A DNA stretch of 64,000 nt from positions 62,001 through 126,000 of the forward strand of contig JASJCI010000033.1 in the NCBI GenBank assembly GCA_030066085.1, written 5' to 3'. A model generated the notes under the pieces. The model made no database searches and was not told the DNA's origin. It saw nothing but the letters and a program-made list of their open reading frames with translations. A program made the translations under genes and the position numbers. Below are positions 1-8,538 of this stretch, piece after piece. Source of the DNA: Gammaproteobacteria bacterium. GTDB lineage: Bacteria > Pseudomonadota > Gammaproteobacteria > GCA-001735895. Numbering within the stretch: the stretch's first letter is position 1; the number at the start of each line of letters is the position of its first letter.

Positions 1-110
1 ACCCACGCGGCCGGCTTGAGCCCGCTGATCGAAATATCGACCGCGGCACATAAACCTGCCGCCCAGGTTAACGCATACAGGGCAAACCCAATCCGTATTT
101 TGTTCTTCAT
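1..110 (-). CDS. Exported or membrane protein, N-terminal fragment (cut by window edge)
   Basis: An open frame starts at an ATG at 110 and runs off the left edge, giving 36 residues. They begin MKNKIRIGFALYALTWAAG and continue into a more polar stretch. Two lysines and an arginine followed by a roughly 15-residue hydrophobic run look like a signal peptide or first membrane helix. No family can be assigned. I saw no strong ribosome binding site, so the start is tentative. Confidence 0.45.
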   Translation of the reverse strand, partial: MKNKIRIGFALYALTWAAGLCAAVDISISGLKPAAW

Positions 111-221
111 GGTGATCGGGCCGATTGGTGTTAATCGCACGGCCCGCATGATACTGGTTTTGCCTTACTGTGTCCCCGTAAAGCGGGCAGGCGTTGCTCG
201 TCCGCAGCCGAAAACGCCGGC

Positions 222-665
222 TCAGCGACCCAGGCGCGCGATGGTTGCCGCTATCTGGCGGGCCTGGGTTTCGTTGAAATCGATATCGCGCGAGGAAAAC
301 GGGGTTTCGCGTATATCGAAAGAGGTGTAGTTCAGGGTGCCCCAGACCTGCTCGTCGACGAGAATAGGTGACGAGATATAGGCCTCGCAGGGGATATCCC
401 GGTAGAGCGGATGCAGGCACATTCCGGGCATGCCCCCGATCTCGGTAATCGCGACGCTCGCCCGACCGTCGACGACCGCCAGGCAATAGGTTCCGGCCAG
501 GGCAAAAATATCCCCCATCTGCGGAATACCGGTGTCTGAATCCGCCGCTATGACCTCGTAGCTGTGATCCCGGATGCGGCTGACGATGCCCACGGCCAGG
601 CCGTGCCAGCGTTTGCCTTCGGCGAGAATCGAACCACAGAATTCCTGCAGGCCAGGCAGGCTCAT
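222..665 (-). CDS. GAF-domain protein (147 aa)
   Basis: The whole protein looks like a single GAF domain, a small-ligand or redox sensor fold. Visible features are a central hydrophobic strand region (VGIVSRIRDHSYEVIAADS), a CLAVVDG stretch and a C-terminal helix ending NETQARQIAATIARL. There is no output domain, so it would act as a stand-alone sensor or through a partner. I chose the ATG at 665; the frame stays open far upstream but that part is arginine-rich shadow. The start overlaps the stop of a short possible leader ORF (ATGA), which carries the better-placed ribosome binding site. The ligand is unknown. Confidence 0.7.
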   Translation of the reverse strand: MSLPGLQEFCGSILAEGKRWHGLAVGIVSRIRDHSYEVIAADSDTGIPQMGDIFALAGTYCLAVVDGRASVAITEIGGMPGMCLHPLYRDIPCEAYISSPILVDEQVWGTLNYTSFDIRETPFSSRDIDFNETQARQIAATIARLGR

Positions 666-685
666 GCCCGGAGTCCGACGGTCAT
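662..685 (-). CDS. Possible 7-residue leader peptide coupled to the GAF gene
   Basis: A strong AGGAGGAA motif (693-700, minus strand) lies 7 nt before an ATG that opens a 7-codon frame, MTVGLRA. Its TGA overlaps the ATG of the GAF gene as ATGA. The same motif is 27 nt from the GAF start, which is too far for direct use. The arrangement suggests translational coupling, or else an unnoticed frame change at the start of the GAF gene. Nothing is known about such a peptide. Confidence 0.35.
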   Translation of the reverse strand: MTVGLRA

Positions 686-843
686 TACACTGTTCCTCCT
701 CGAGACGAGCCTCCAATACTCGCCAGCCGGATACGGATGTCAAGCAGGCCGTGGCGCCGTCAGCAGGCACCCGGGCGCTGCGCTGCCTCGTCGGCACGAG
801 ACGCCGCAGGAGCCTTGTTGACCGCGTTGCGAGTCGCCGCTGC

Positions 844-1785
844 CTATTCTTCGGCGTTGGCGAACTCGAGACCCTTGCGAATGTTGCCCTCGAGCGTTGC
901 GCGCATGTCATCGAGCAGTTGCTGCTCGTAAGCGCTCAGCGGCGGCAGCTCGGGAATCGAGTCGACACCGGTCTTGCCCAGCACCACCGGTTGCGCGTGG
1001 AAGCTGGCGCTGTCGTCGCCGACCTGCACGTAACAGCACTCGGTCACCGTCTCACCGCCCAGTGCGGCCACCAGCGACATCGTGAAACGCGCCGCCGCCT
1101 CGGCCATCGACAGGGTTGCAGAGCCTGCACCCGCCTTGGCCTCGACCACTTCGGTACCGGCTTCCTGGATACGCGGGGTCAGCCTTTCGATATCGGCCTG
1201 CTCCAGCGTCACCCCGGGTACGCTCGACAGCAGCGGCAGGATAGTCACCCCGCTGTGGCCGCCGATGACGCTGACGTTAACGTCGTGCGCACTCTTGCCG
1301 ACGATTTGCGACACGAAAGTATTGGCCCGGATCACGTCGAGCGTGGTAACGCCGAACAGCTTGCGCTGATCGTACACGCCGGCGGCCTTGAGCACTTCGG
1401 CCGCGATCGGCACGGTCGAGTTGACCGGGTTGGTCACGATCGCGAAACAGGCATCGGGACAGGCTTTTGCACCCGCCGCAACCAGCTTCTTGACGATACC
1501 GGCATTCATGTTGAACAGGTCGTCGCGGGTCATGCCCGGCTTGCGCGGTACGCCAGCCGGGATCACGACGATATCGGCGTCTTTCATCGCCACCTCGACA
1601 TCGTCTCCGACATAACCGGTGACGCAGACATCGGTCGGGATGTGACTGAGATCGGCCGCTACGCCAGGCGTAAACGGGGCGACGTCGTAGAGAGACAATT
1701 CGCTACCGGCCGGCAGCTGCAGCTTGAGCAGCAGCGAAAGGGGCTGACCGATACCGCCGGCGGCGCCGAGCACACAAACTTTCAT
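844..1785 (-). CDS. mdh: Malate dehydrogenase, NAD-dependent
   Basis: Converts malate and NAD+ to oxaloacetate and NADH in the TCA cycle, in the cytoplasm. At 313 residues it matches the E. coli-type enzyme (312). The nucleotide loop GAAGGIGQ is at 8-15. The substrate arginines R81, R87 and R153, and the D150/H177 catalytic pair (TLDVIR and GGHSG), all fall at the E. coli positions. I chose the ATG at 1785, which begins [11 protein letters not shown]; a longer frame to 1821 only adds unrelated residues. It is monocistronic or leads the downstream GAF gene after about 180 nt. Confidence 0.97.
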   Translation of the reverse strand: MKVCVLGAAGGIGQPLSLLLKLQLPAGSELSLYDVAPFTPGVAADLSHIPTDVCVTGYVGDDVEVAMKDADIVVIPAGVPRKPGMTRDDLFNMNAGIVKKLVAAGAKACPDACFAIVTNPVNSTVPIAAEVLKAAGVYDQRKLFGVTTLDVIRANTFVSQIVGKSAHDVNVSVIGGHSGVTILPLLSSVPGVTLEQADIERLTPRIQEAGTEVVEAKAGAGSATLSMAEAAARFTMSLVAALGGETVTECCYVQVGDDSASFHAQPVVLGKTGVDSIPELPPLSAYEQQLLDDMRATLEGNIRKGLEFANAEE

Positions 1786-2014
1786 GACTGACCTCTTGAG
1801 TTCAATGCAGTAGACCGGCAATCATAGCCACGCGGCCGGCAGGGCACAAGGCGCGCACCGGCGCGCTCACGAGGTTTAATACAGATTATTGGAGGCATTT
1901 ATCGCCAGTAACCGGGACAACCCGCTGGCCACTGCCGGGTTCGGTTTCGCTGGTGCCGGCCTTGCCGCAGGCGGGACTAGCCACTGCCCGGCAAAACGCC
2001 CGCCGCGGAACAGC

Positions 2015-3157
2015 TCAGCCCAGCAAAGCCCCAACCGTCAGGCTGCCGCCATAGCCCGGGAAGACGCTGCCAATATCGGCACCACCGAGTCGCTTGATCA
2101 GCAGCTCGCTCATGACCGCACGCAGGTCGGTGGTTATCTGCAGATCTTCGTTGACAGCGATATCGAGCCCCGGCCAGTCGCCGATGACCTGGCCGCCGTT
2201 GACGCCACCGCCTACCAGGTAAGCCAGCCCCGCGGTGCCGTGATCGGTACCGAATGAACCGTTCTGCGCGATACGACGCCCGAACTCGGAGTAGACCAGC
2301 ACCGTGATACGCGCCATGCCGGCGCCGAGGTCGGTGTAGAACGCGCTCAGGCCCTCGGCCAACTCGGTCAGTGAAATATCGATGTAGGTCGGCAGGCTCT
2401 CGTGATGGTCCCAGCCGTCCGAATCGACGCACACCACTTCTACCGGCAGTACCGACTTGATCAGCTGCGCCGCCTGCAGCATGCGCCTGCCGAAGGGATT
2501 ATCGGGGTAAATTGCACCATTGTCGGGGGTAATCGACGCGATATCGGCTGCCTGCAGTTCATCCATCGCCGCCAGCGCGGCCGTGGCCGGGCCGGCGAAC
2601 GGCACCGACCCCTGGAACAGGCTGGCGAGAACCGCCGGATACCCCGAGTCGATGATGTCCTGGTCGAGACCGAATTCGTTGAGGTTGTCGATCGCCAGCG
2701 GCGCCGGCGCGCCCTGCAGGCTGACCGGCACGTTGCCGCTGATCGAGATCGCGCGAAACGCCGAGTCCGACGCGGGCGTCGCCTGCTGCAGGTGGCGGCC
2801 GAGCCAGCCGCTGTCAGGCCCACTCTTCTCTATCACGCCGCGCTCGACCAGGTTTTGTGCCGCGAAGTGAGAGCGGTTGTCGTGCGGAAATCCGGTGGCC
2901 GTAACCAGCGCGAGATCGCCGGCGTCGTAAATCGGCTTCAGCGGTGCCAGCGCCGGGTGCAACGCGTACTGGTCGGTGAGGTAGATACCGCCTCCCGGCT
3001 GGTACGGATCGGGCAGCGCGATATTCGGGCGATGCAGGTAGTAATTGGTGTCGCTGTAGGGCACCAGCGCGTTGAGCGCATCGGCCGCGCCGCGCTGGAA
3101 CACGCACACCAGGATATCGCGATCGGCGGGAATGGCGGGATGGGCGGCAGCTGACAT
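2015..3157 (-). CDS. DUF1501 family protein
   Basis: A 380-residue member of the DUF1501 family, which is distantly related to alkaline-phosphatase/sulfatase folds. Seen here: an N-terminal VCVFQRGAADALNALVPYSD strand region, a central PDSGWLGRHLQQ segment and a late VYSEFGRRIAQNGSFGTDHG block, the typical signature. DUF1501 genes usually sit directly downstream of DUF1800 genes, as here (21 nt gap), and the two are presumed to act together on an exported or surface function that is not established. No signal peptide is evident; the start at 3157 gives MSAAAHPAIPADRD. Confidence 0.85.
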   Translation of the reverse strand: MSAAAHPAIPADRDILVCVFQRGAADALNALVPYSDTNYYLHRPNIALPDPYQPGGGIYLTDQYALHPALAPLKPIYDAGDLALVTATGFPHDNRSHFAAQNLVERGVIEKSGPDSGWLGRHLQQATPASDSAFRAISISGNVPVSLQGAPAPLAIDNLNEFGLDQDIIDSGYPAVLASLFQGSVPFAGPATAALAAMDELQAADIASITPDNGAIYPDNPFGRRMLQAAQLIKSVLPVEVVCVDSDGWDHHESLPTYIDISLTELAEGLSAFYTDLGAGMARITVLVYSEFGRRIAQNGSFGTDHGTAGLAYLVGGGVNGGQVIGDWPGLDIAVNEDLQITTDLRAVMSELLIKRLGGADIGSVFPGYGGSLTVGALLG

Positions 3158-3178
3158 CAGTTTATGGCCTCCGACGCG

Positions 3179-4786
3179 CTAGCGCAGGTGAAAGTAAATC
3201 GAGCTGATCAGCACCGCGGCGGCCAGCGCGGCAACCGCTTGCGGCGCATCGCCGGGTAGCGGCGTGTCCGGCGGTGAGCCACCGGTCTCGTCGACCAGCC
3301 AGTCGACTATCAGCTGGCGGTGATCATCCGACAGCGGCCGCATCAACACCGCCTCGGTTACCGCGTCCACCACGTCGTCGACCGTGTCCGACCCTGCCAG
3401 CATGGCCACGTAATCGACGTTGAATACGTCGATGCCGGGCAGGATACCGGCAAAACTCAAAAAGGACAGCCGCCAGCGATTGAGCAGGCCGCCGGTATTC
3501 GCCCAATAGTCGCTGCTGTCCGGGTAACCGTCCGGGGTCGGCCAGTAAAACGGCAGCTGGCCCAGCATGCTGCGGGTGAAAAACCAGAACTGGCCATTAT
3601 CGGGCGGATAGCCGGTATCCGGCGCGAGCGCGCGCGACAGCCCGGCGAGAAATTCTCCCGGGCGGGTGAACTTGCGATCGTAGCGATCGAGCAATTCGGC
3701 GCGCGCAAAAAGCGCCCGCAGCGTGTCGCGGATGTCGCCATTGCTCGCGCTGAATGCCGCCGCCACGGCATCGACCGCCGCTGCCGGCGGATCATCGTCG
3801 ATGAAGCGGCGGCAAAGCTTGGTCGCGATGAAACGCGCGGTGGACGGGTGCGACGCCAACAGGTCGAGCACCGTTTCACCGTCGGCCTGGCCGCCGCCGG
3901 CCGGGATCGGCGTGGCGAGCACCGTCTTGGCCAGGTCATCGTGAATCGACGGCTCGAATACGAATTCACCGTAGGCGCCGCCCGGGTTACCCGGCAACCG
4001 GAAAGTCCAGCCGGTGAAACAGCGCGCTACTTCCTTGACGTCGTTTTCGCTGTAACCGCCGTCGACACCGAGCGTATGCAGCTCCATCAGTTCACGCGCG
4101 TAGTTTTCGTTCGGCGCGCCGGCCTGGTTGAAAAAGTTATCGAGATAAAACAGCATCGCCGGGCTCTTGGCGGAGGCGTGCAACAGGTCGCGAAAGTTGC
4201 CGAGCGCGTGGCTGCGGATTACATCGAGATCGTCGGCCGGCTTGAGCGTCGGCCCGAGACCGTTGACCAGGTGAATATTGAAGTGGTCGCTCCAGAAGTC
4301 GACCATGACCTCGAACAGCTGCCGCTTGCTGAATATCTGCCGGAACTGGGTGGCCGCGGCCATCTCGCTGGCGACGGCGAAGATGTTGTCGGGAAAACCC
4401 GCCAGCAGGTCGGCCGGGCTCAGCCGGGTCAGCGGGAACAGGCTCGCGATATCGGCCTCCAGGGTGCCGTCGTCGATCAGCTGGTAATCGAGTTGCCACT
4501 CTAGGTAGGCGTCGATACCGAGAGTGCGAATACGCACCATCTCGTCTCGATGCGGACCGAAACTGGTCCGTTTGAGCGCAATCCATTCCGGGTCCGGGCG
4601 GGGAATGACCGGTACCGCCGTCATCGTCGACTCGTCGTCGTCACCGCCGGAACTGCTGCCGCAGCCCGGCAACAGGGTCGCCAGCGCGCCGTAGCCGATA
4701 CCGCGTCCGCACAGTTTCAGGAAATCGCGGCGTTGCTGCAGCCGGCGTAGCGCCGCGACGGGATCTATTGCTGTCTTTTTTGCCAT
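3179..4786 (-). CDS. DUF1800 family protein with Tat-type signal
   Basis: A 535-residue DUF1800 protein. The N terminus carries a twin-arginine motif, RRDFLK with the arginines at 19-20, then a hydrophobic stretch and GCGSSSGGDDD, so it may be a Tat-exported lipoprotein. The family landmarks are visible: FWSDHFNIH, NENYARELMELHTLGVDGGYSENDVKEVARCFTGW and the KLCRRFIDDDPP region. It lies upstream of DUF1501 in the usual order. The function of the pair is not established. Confidence 0.85.
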   Translation of the reverse strand: MAKKTAIDPVAALRRLQQRRDFLKLCGRGIGYGALATLLPGCGSSSGGDDDESTMTAVPVIPRPDPEWIALKRTSFGPHRDEMVRIRTLGIDAYLEWQLDYQLIDDGTLEADIASLFPLTRLSPADLLAGFPDNIFAVASEMAAATQFRQIFSKRQLFEVMVDFWSDHFNIHLVNGLGPTLKPADDLDVIRSHALGNFRDLLHASAKSPAMLFYLDNFFNQAGAPNENYARELMELHTLGVDGGYSENDVKEVARCFTGWTFRLPGNPGGAYGEFVFEPSIHDDLAKTVLATPIPAGGGQADGETVLDLLASHPSTARFIATKLCRRFIDDDPPAAAVDAVAAAFSASNGDIRDTLRALFARAELLDRYDRKFTRPGEFLAGLSRALAPDTGYPPDNGQFWFFTRSMLGQLPFYWPTPDGYPDSSDYWANTGGLLNRWRLSFLSFAGILPGIDVFNVDYVAMLAGSDTVDDVVDAVTEAVLMRPLSDDHRQLIVDWLVDETGGSPPDTPLPGDAPQAVAALAAAVLISSIYFHLR

Positions 4787-4883
4787 GAACAGTTCAGCCC
4801 CGATACACCGGGGACAGGTTGCGCCAGTTTAACTGAATCGAGGCTGAATGAGTGTGAAGTCCTTCACCCTGTGACGCCGCGCG

Positions 4884-5987
4884 TCAGGCCGCACTGTCGA
4901 CGGGCCGATACACGTAGCGCAGCTGGATCATGCCCGCGCCGAGCCCGAACAGCATCAGCAGCAACAGCACCAGGCCGCCGAGCAGCGGCACGGCCTGCAC
5001 CAGCCCGAGCAGCAGCAGCACCGCGGCGAGCGAGATCAGCCGGCGACCGGAGGTTTCCACCGATTGGCGCAGCAAGCGGGCGCCGCGCTCGCCGAGATAA
5101 AAGCACCCCAGCAGAAAACCCGCCAGCAAGGCCACGCCGTAAAGCGCGAGCAGCGCGAGACCGACCCAGAATCCCAGCAGGATCAGCATCAGCAGCGCGG
5201 CCAGGAACGGGGTGGCGACCAGGAAGAGGAAACCGAGCCCCAGGCAGCTCCAGGGATCGACACCGATGCGCCGCGCTGCCGCCACGGTGTAACGCGGAAA
5301 CAGCAGGTAGAGGGTTATGCCGGCGACCAGCAGCGCAATGCTGAAGAACAGACCGAATCCGCGGTCGGCGTAAGCCGCGTTGTTGTCGTGTTCGAGCACG
5401 CCGCCGACGTCGGCACTCGCGCGTTCGGGCAGGGCTTCCGGACTGCGGTAGCGCAGATCACCGCCGACGCTTGCGCCCGGCAGCCACTCGATACGGTTCG
5501 CTTCGAGCTCGACATCACCCAGCACCCGCGCGGAGATGCGAATGCTGCCGCCGTAAGCCGCGAGATTACCGTCTATGGTGCCGCCGATATCGATTTCACC
5601 GCCCGCCAGCCAGGCATTGCCGCCGATCGCGGAACCCGCTTGCAGCTCGATTCGCCCGCCGCTGGCGACGAGATCGTCACCCGCGCTGATTGCCAGCTGA
5701 ATCTCTCCGCCCGCCAGCCGCAGATCGTCGGCCACGTCCGCGCTGATCTCGAGCCTGCCGCCGGCCGCGATCAGGTCGCCGGCAACGCGATGTCCCAGCC
5801 TGAGCTCGCCGCCGGCAACCACCACGTCGCCGGCCACGTCCGCGTCGAGCTCGATGCGCCCGCCGGCGGCATAATAGTCGTCGGCAACGACGCCCTGGCG
5901 GGTAATGCTGTCGCTCGCTTGCGGGTTGGCGGCCGCGGCGCCACTGCCCGCAAGCAGTGTCGCCAGCAGCAGGCAAAGCCTGCGCAC
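4884..5987 (-). CDS. Bactofilin-like polymer-forming membrane protein
   Basis: 367 residues: a signal peptide (1-20), a repetitive beta-helix-like region from about 25 to 185 built from units such as GDVVVAGGELRLG and GDLIAAGGRLEIS, then about four to five hydrophobic segments between about 205 and 350. The repeats resemble bactofilin/polymer-forming domains, but here they would lie outside the inner membrane and be anchored by C-terminal helices. The start is a GTG at 5987, 4 nt after the stop of the upstream DUF4389 gene, so the two are co-transcribed. The role is unknown, perhaps an envelope scaffold. Confidence 0.7.
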   Translation of the reverse strand: MRRLCLLLATLLAGSGAAAANPQASDSITRQGVVADDYYAAGGRIELDADVAGDVVVAGGELRLGHRVAGDLIAAGGRLEISADVADDLRLAGGEIQLAISAGDDLVASGGRIELQAGSAIGGNAWLAGGEIDIGGTIDGNLAAYGGSIRISARVLGDVELEANRIEWLPGASVGGDLRYRSPEALPERASADVGGVLEHDNNAAYADRGFGLFFSIALLVAGITLYLLFPRYTVAAARRIGVDPWSCLGLGFLFLVATPFLAALLMLILLGFWVGLALLALYGVALLAGFLLGCFYLGERGARLLRQSVETSGRRLISLAAVLLLLGLVQAVPLLGGLVLLLLMLFGLGAGMIQLRYVYRPVDSAA

Positions 5988-5991
5988 GGAA

Positions 5992-6318
5992 TCAGTCCTC
6001 GCCGTTAGCGTCGCTTTGATCTGCCAGTTTGGCCGGCCGGGGTTCGCCCTTCGGCCAGGCGCCGAACGGGTAAGGATGGTATTCGCTGTTGAAACTCAGA
6101 AACTGGTAACACTGGTAAAGGTAGGTTGCGAGTCCCTGCCCGAGCTTGCGCAGGCGTTCGTTGGTCTCGCCGGCAAACAGCTTGAGCAGGAACTGGAACA
6201 GCACGACCGCGGCCAGCACGATTTCCGCGATACTGAGAAAAATGATGTACAGCAGCATGTACAGACCGCGAGACCAGGTCGACTGGCTTTTCAGGTTTTG
6301 CTTGACGTCATCGCTCAT
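5992..6318 (-). CDS. DUF4389 family membrane protein
   Basis: A 108-residue protein with one long hydrophobic region (LYMLLYIIFLSIAEIVLAAVVLFQFLLKLF written in two parts, about 20-48) followed by a conserved-looking amphipathic part, GETNERLRKLGQGLATYLYQ, and a charged tail. This is the usual shape of DUF4389 proteins. Function is unknown. It heads a two-gene operon with the bactofilin-like gene. The start at 6318 is an ATG. Confidence 0.75.
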   Translation of the reverse strand: MSDDVKQNLKSQSTWSRGLYMLLYIIFLSIAEIVLAAVVLFQFLLKLFAGETNERLRKLGQGLATYLYQCYQFLSFNSEYHPYPFGAWPKGEPRPAKLADQSDANGED

Positions 6319-6531
6319 GGTTACGCTTCCCCTCTTGTTGGACTAACCATATATGTGCACAACTTACAAAATCCAGCAAGCGCCGGCTTGACCTGCCTCA
6401 AACAGGCAGCGTCGAAGCCGGCCTAGAATCGAGTCCTGCACCCGCGCGTTCAGCCCGGGTCAAGCTCGTATCGCTAATGTTTCGGGTATGATTACCCGCA
6501 GGGAACCAAGCTGGAAGGAGACGATCAGCAG

Positions 6532-7308
6532 GTGAAGATTTCCACCGTTTACCGCCGCCTGGCGAGCCTCGCACTGGCGCTGCTGCTGGTTAACGCGCCA
6601 CTGCATGCAAGCGAGCTGCCACCCGACCCGCGCGAACTGATTCGCGCGGCGATGGATCACTGGCGCGGGCTGAACTCGGTATCCGAAATGACGATGACCG
6701 TGCATCGCAGCGACTGGGAGCGCAGTTTTTCGATGCGCGCCTGGACCGAGGGCGACAAGCTGTCGCTGGTGCGCGTCATCGAGCCGAAGCGCGATGCCGG
6801 CAACGGCACCCTCGTGATCGACCAGAAGATGTGGACTTACTCGCCCAAGATCAATCGCATCATCAAGGTACCGTCGTCGATGATGAACCAGAGCTGGATG
6901 GGCAGCGACTTTTCCAACAAGGACATCAGCAAGTCGACCGACGTGATCGACCAGTACGATCACCGGCTGCTCGGCAGCGAGCAACGCGACGGCCGCACCG
7001 TGTACACGATCGAAGCGATCCCGCACGAGGAAGCGGCGGTAGTCTGGGGCAAGGAAGTGTTTGCGATTCGCGACGATTACGTCCTGTTGCGGCAGGAATT
7101 CTGGGACCAGGACGGCGTGCTGGTGAAGCGCATGGACGCGACCGAGCTCACGCTGATGGACGGTCGCACGGTGGCGTCACGCATGCGCATGTACAAGCTC
7201 GAGTCGCCCGAGGAGTGGACCGAAATGGTGGTCGACGAGGTCGACTTCGACGTCGACATGGAGGCCAACGTTTTCACCCTGTCGAATCTCAGGAATCCGC
7301 GCCGGTGA
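6532..7308 (+). CDS. LolA-like outer membrane lipoprotein-sorting protein
   Basis: 258 residues. A signal peptide (1-26, ending near LHA) is followed by a LolA/LolB-fold domain of the lipoprotein-sorting type (COG2834). The typical signature is visible: MTVHRSDWERSFSMRAW, GNGTLVIDQKMWTYSPKINRIIKVPSSMM and SWMGSDFSNKDI. Such periplasmic proteins are thought to carry a lipid or acylated cargo. The start is a GTG at 6532 with AAGGAGACG upstream. It opens a tight five-gene operon with two FtsX-type permeases, an ATPase and an outer-membrane barrel, and shares GTGA with the next gene. The cargo is unknown; it is probably not the housekeeping LolA. Confidence 0.85.
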   Translation: MKISTVYRRLASLALALLLVNAPLHASELPPDPRELIRAAMDHWRGLNSVSEMTMTVHRSDWERSFSMRAWTEGDKLSLVRVIEPKRDAGNGTLVIDQKMWTYSPKINRIIKVPSSMMNQSWMGSDFSNKDISKSTDVIDQYDHRLLGSEQRDGRTVYTIEAIPHEEAAVVWGKEVFAIRDDYVLLRQEFWDQDGVLVKRMDATELTLMDGRTVASRMRMYKLESPEEWTEMVVDEVDFDVDMEANVFTLSNLRNPRR

Positions 7309-8537
7309 ACGACGTCTCGCTGCGACTGGCGTGGCGTAACCTGTGGCGGCGCTGGCGGCGCACCTGGCTGACGCTGGGCGCGATGATTTTTTCCAATTGC
7401 CTGCTGATCTTTGCCATATCGCTGCAGTTCGGCAGTTACTCGATGATGATCGACAACACGCTGCTGGCCTTCGGCGGTCATCTTCAGCTACAGCACCCCG
7501 AATACCTGGACAACCCGCGCATGCGCCACGCGATCGTCGACGCGGATCAGCTGGCCGATTCGATGCGTAGCGAGCTCGACCTGCCCGGCATCAGCGTGCG
7601 CGCGAGCGGGTTTGCGCTGGTTTCGAGCGCCGAGCGATCCTATGGCCTGCAGATTCTCGGCGTCGACCCAAGCCACGAGCCACGGGTATCCACCCTGCCG
7701 GGGCTGATCCGCGAGGGACGCTACCTGCAGCCCGGCGGCGGCGCCGAAATCGTGATCGGCACCGTGCTGGCGCGCAACCTGCGGATCGGTGTCGGCGACG
7801 AGCTGACCTTCATCGGCAGCGGTTTCGACGACTCCTTCGCCGCCGGTATCGTTACCGTGGTCGGTATTTTCGATTCCGGCATGGCCGACCTGGACCGCTC
7901 GCTGGCACAGGTCGACATGCAGTACTTCGACGAGACTTTCGCCATGCGCGGTCACGCGCACACGATCGTCGTGCGCGCGGCGCAGGTCGACGATACCGAG
8001 ATCCTGCAGGCACGCCTCGACGAAGGCGCCGGTGTACGCGACGACGTCGACGTGCGCCACTGGGACGAACTCCAGCCCGGCCTGCGCCAGGCGATCCAGA
8101 CCGACCTCGCGAGCAACTCCTTCATGTACGTGGTGCTGGTAGTACTGGTCGCGTTCAGCGTGCTCAATACGCAGCTGATGTCGGTGCTCGAGCGCACGCG
8201 CGAATTCGGCGTGATGCTTGCGCTCGGACTGCAGCCGGCACGCCTCGCTCGCCTGGTCATGCTGGAGACGGCACTGATGACCGGCCTCGGCATGCTGCTC
8301 GGCATCCTGGCCGGTGCCCTGCTCGTCGGCTACCTGAAGCAGGTCGGCTTTGCCTACCCCGGGATGGAGGAAATGGCGTCCAGGTTCAACCTGCCCGACC
8401 GTCTCTACCCGGAAATCTCGCTGTTCACGCTGACCGCGGGGCCGGCGGTGGTCGCGCTCGCGAGCCTGCTCGCGGCGCTCTACCCGGCGCTGCGGCTGTA
8501 CCTGCTGCGGCCGATCGCGGCCATGCGGGCGGTATGA
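7305..8537 (+). CDS. ABC transporter permease, FtsX/LolC-MacB type (first)
   Basis: 410 residues starting at a GTG (7305) that overlaps the previous stop by 4 nt. One N-terminal helix (about 20-45) is followed by a periplasmic MacB-type domain of about 220 residues and three C-terminal helices (about 275-300, 325-345, 375-400). The cytoplasmic coupling region reads LERTREFGVMLALGLQPARLARLV, typical of FtsX-domain permeases. With the second permease it should form a LolCE-like heterodimer that powers extraction or export of cargo without transmembrane translocation. Confidence 0.85.
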   Translation: MNDVSLRLAWRNLWRRWRRTWLTLGAMIFSNCLLIFAISLQFGSYSMMIDNTLLAFGGHLQLQHPEYLDNPRMRHAIVDADQLADSMRSELDLPGISVRASGFALVSSAERSYGLQILGVDPSHEPRVSTLPGLIREGRYLQPGGGAEIVIGTVLARNLRIGVGDELTFIGSGFDDSFAAGIVTVVGIFDSGMADLDRSLAQVDMQYFDETFAMRGHAHTIVVRAAQVDDTEILQARLDEGAGVRDDVDVRHWDELQPGLRQAIQTDLASNSFMYVVLVVLVAFSVLNTQLMSVLERTREFGVMLALGLQPARLARLVMLETALMTGLGMLLGILAGALLVGYLKQVGFAYPGMEEMASRFNLPDRLYPEISLFTLTAGPAVVALASLLAALYPALRLYLLRPIAAMRAV

Positions 8538-8538
8538 C

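Noticed and set aside
16..330. A 104-codon plus-strand frame at the left edge
   Set aside because: It overlaps the end of the GAF gene and the N-terminal signal-like coding on the minus strand, and has no motif or ribosome binding site.
574..1791. A 405-codon plus-strand frame across the GAF gene and mdh
   Set aside because: His/Arg-rich shadow of mdh; mdh is certain on the minus strand.
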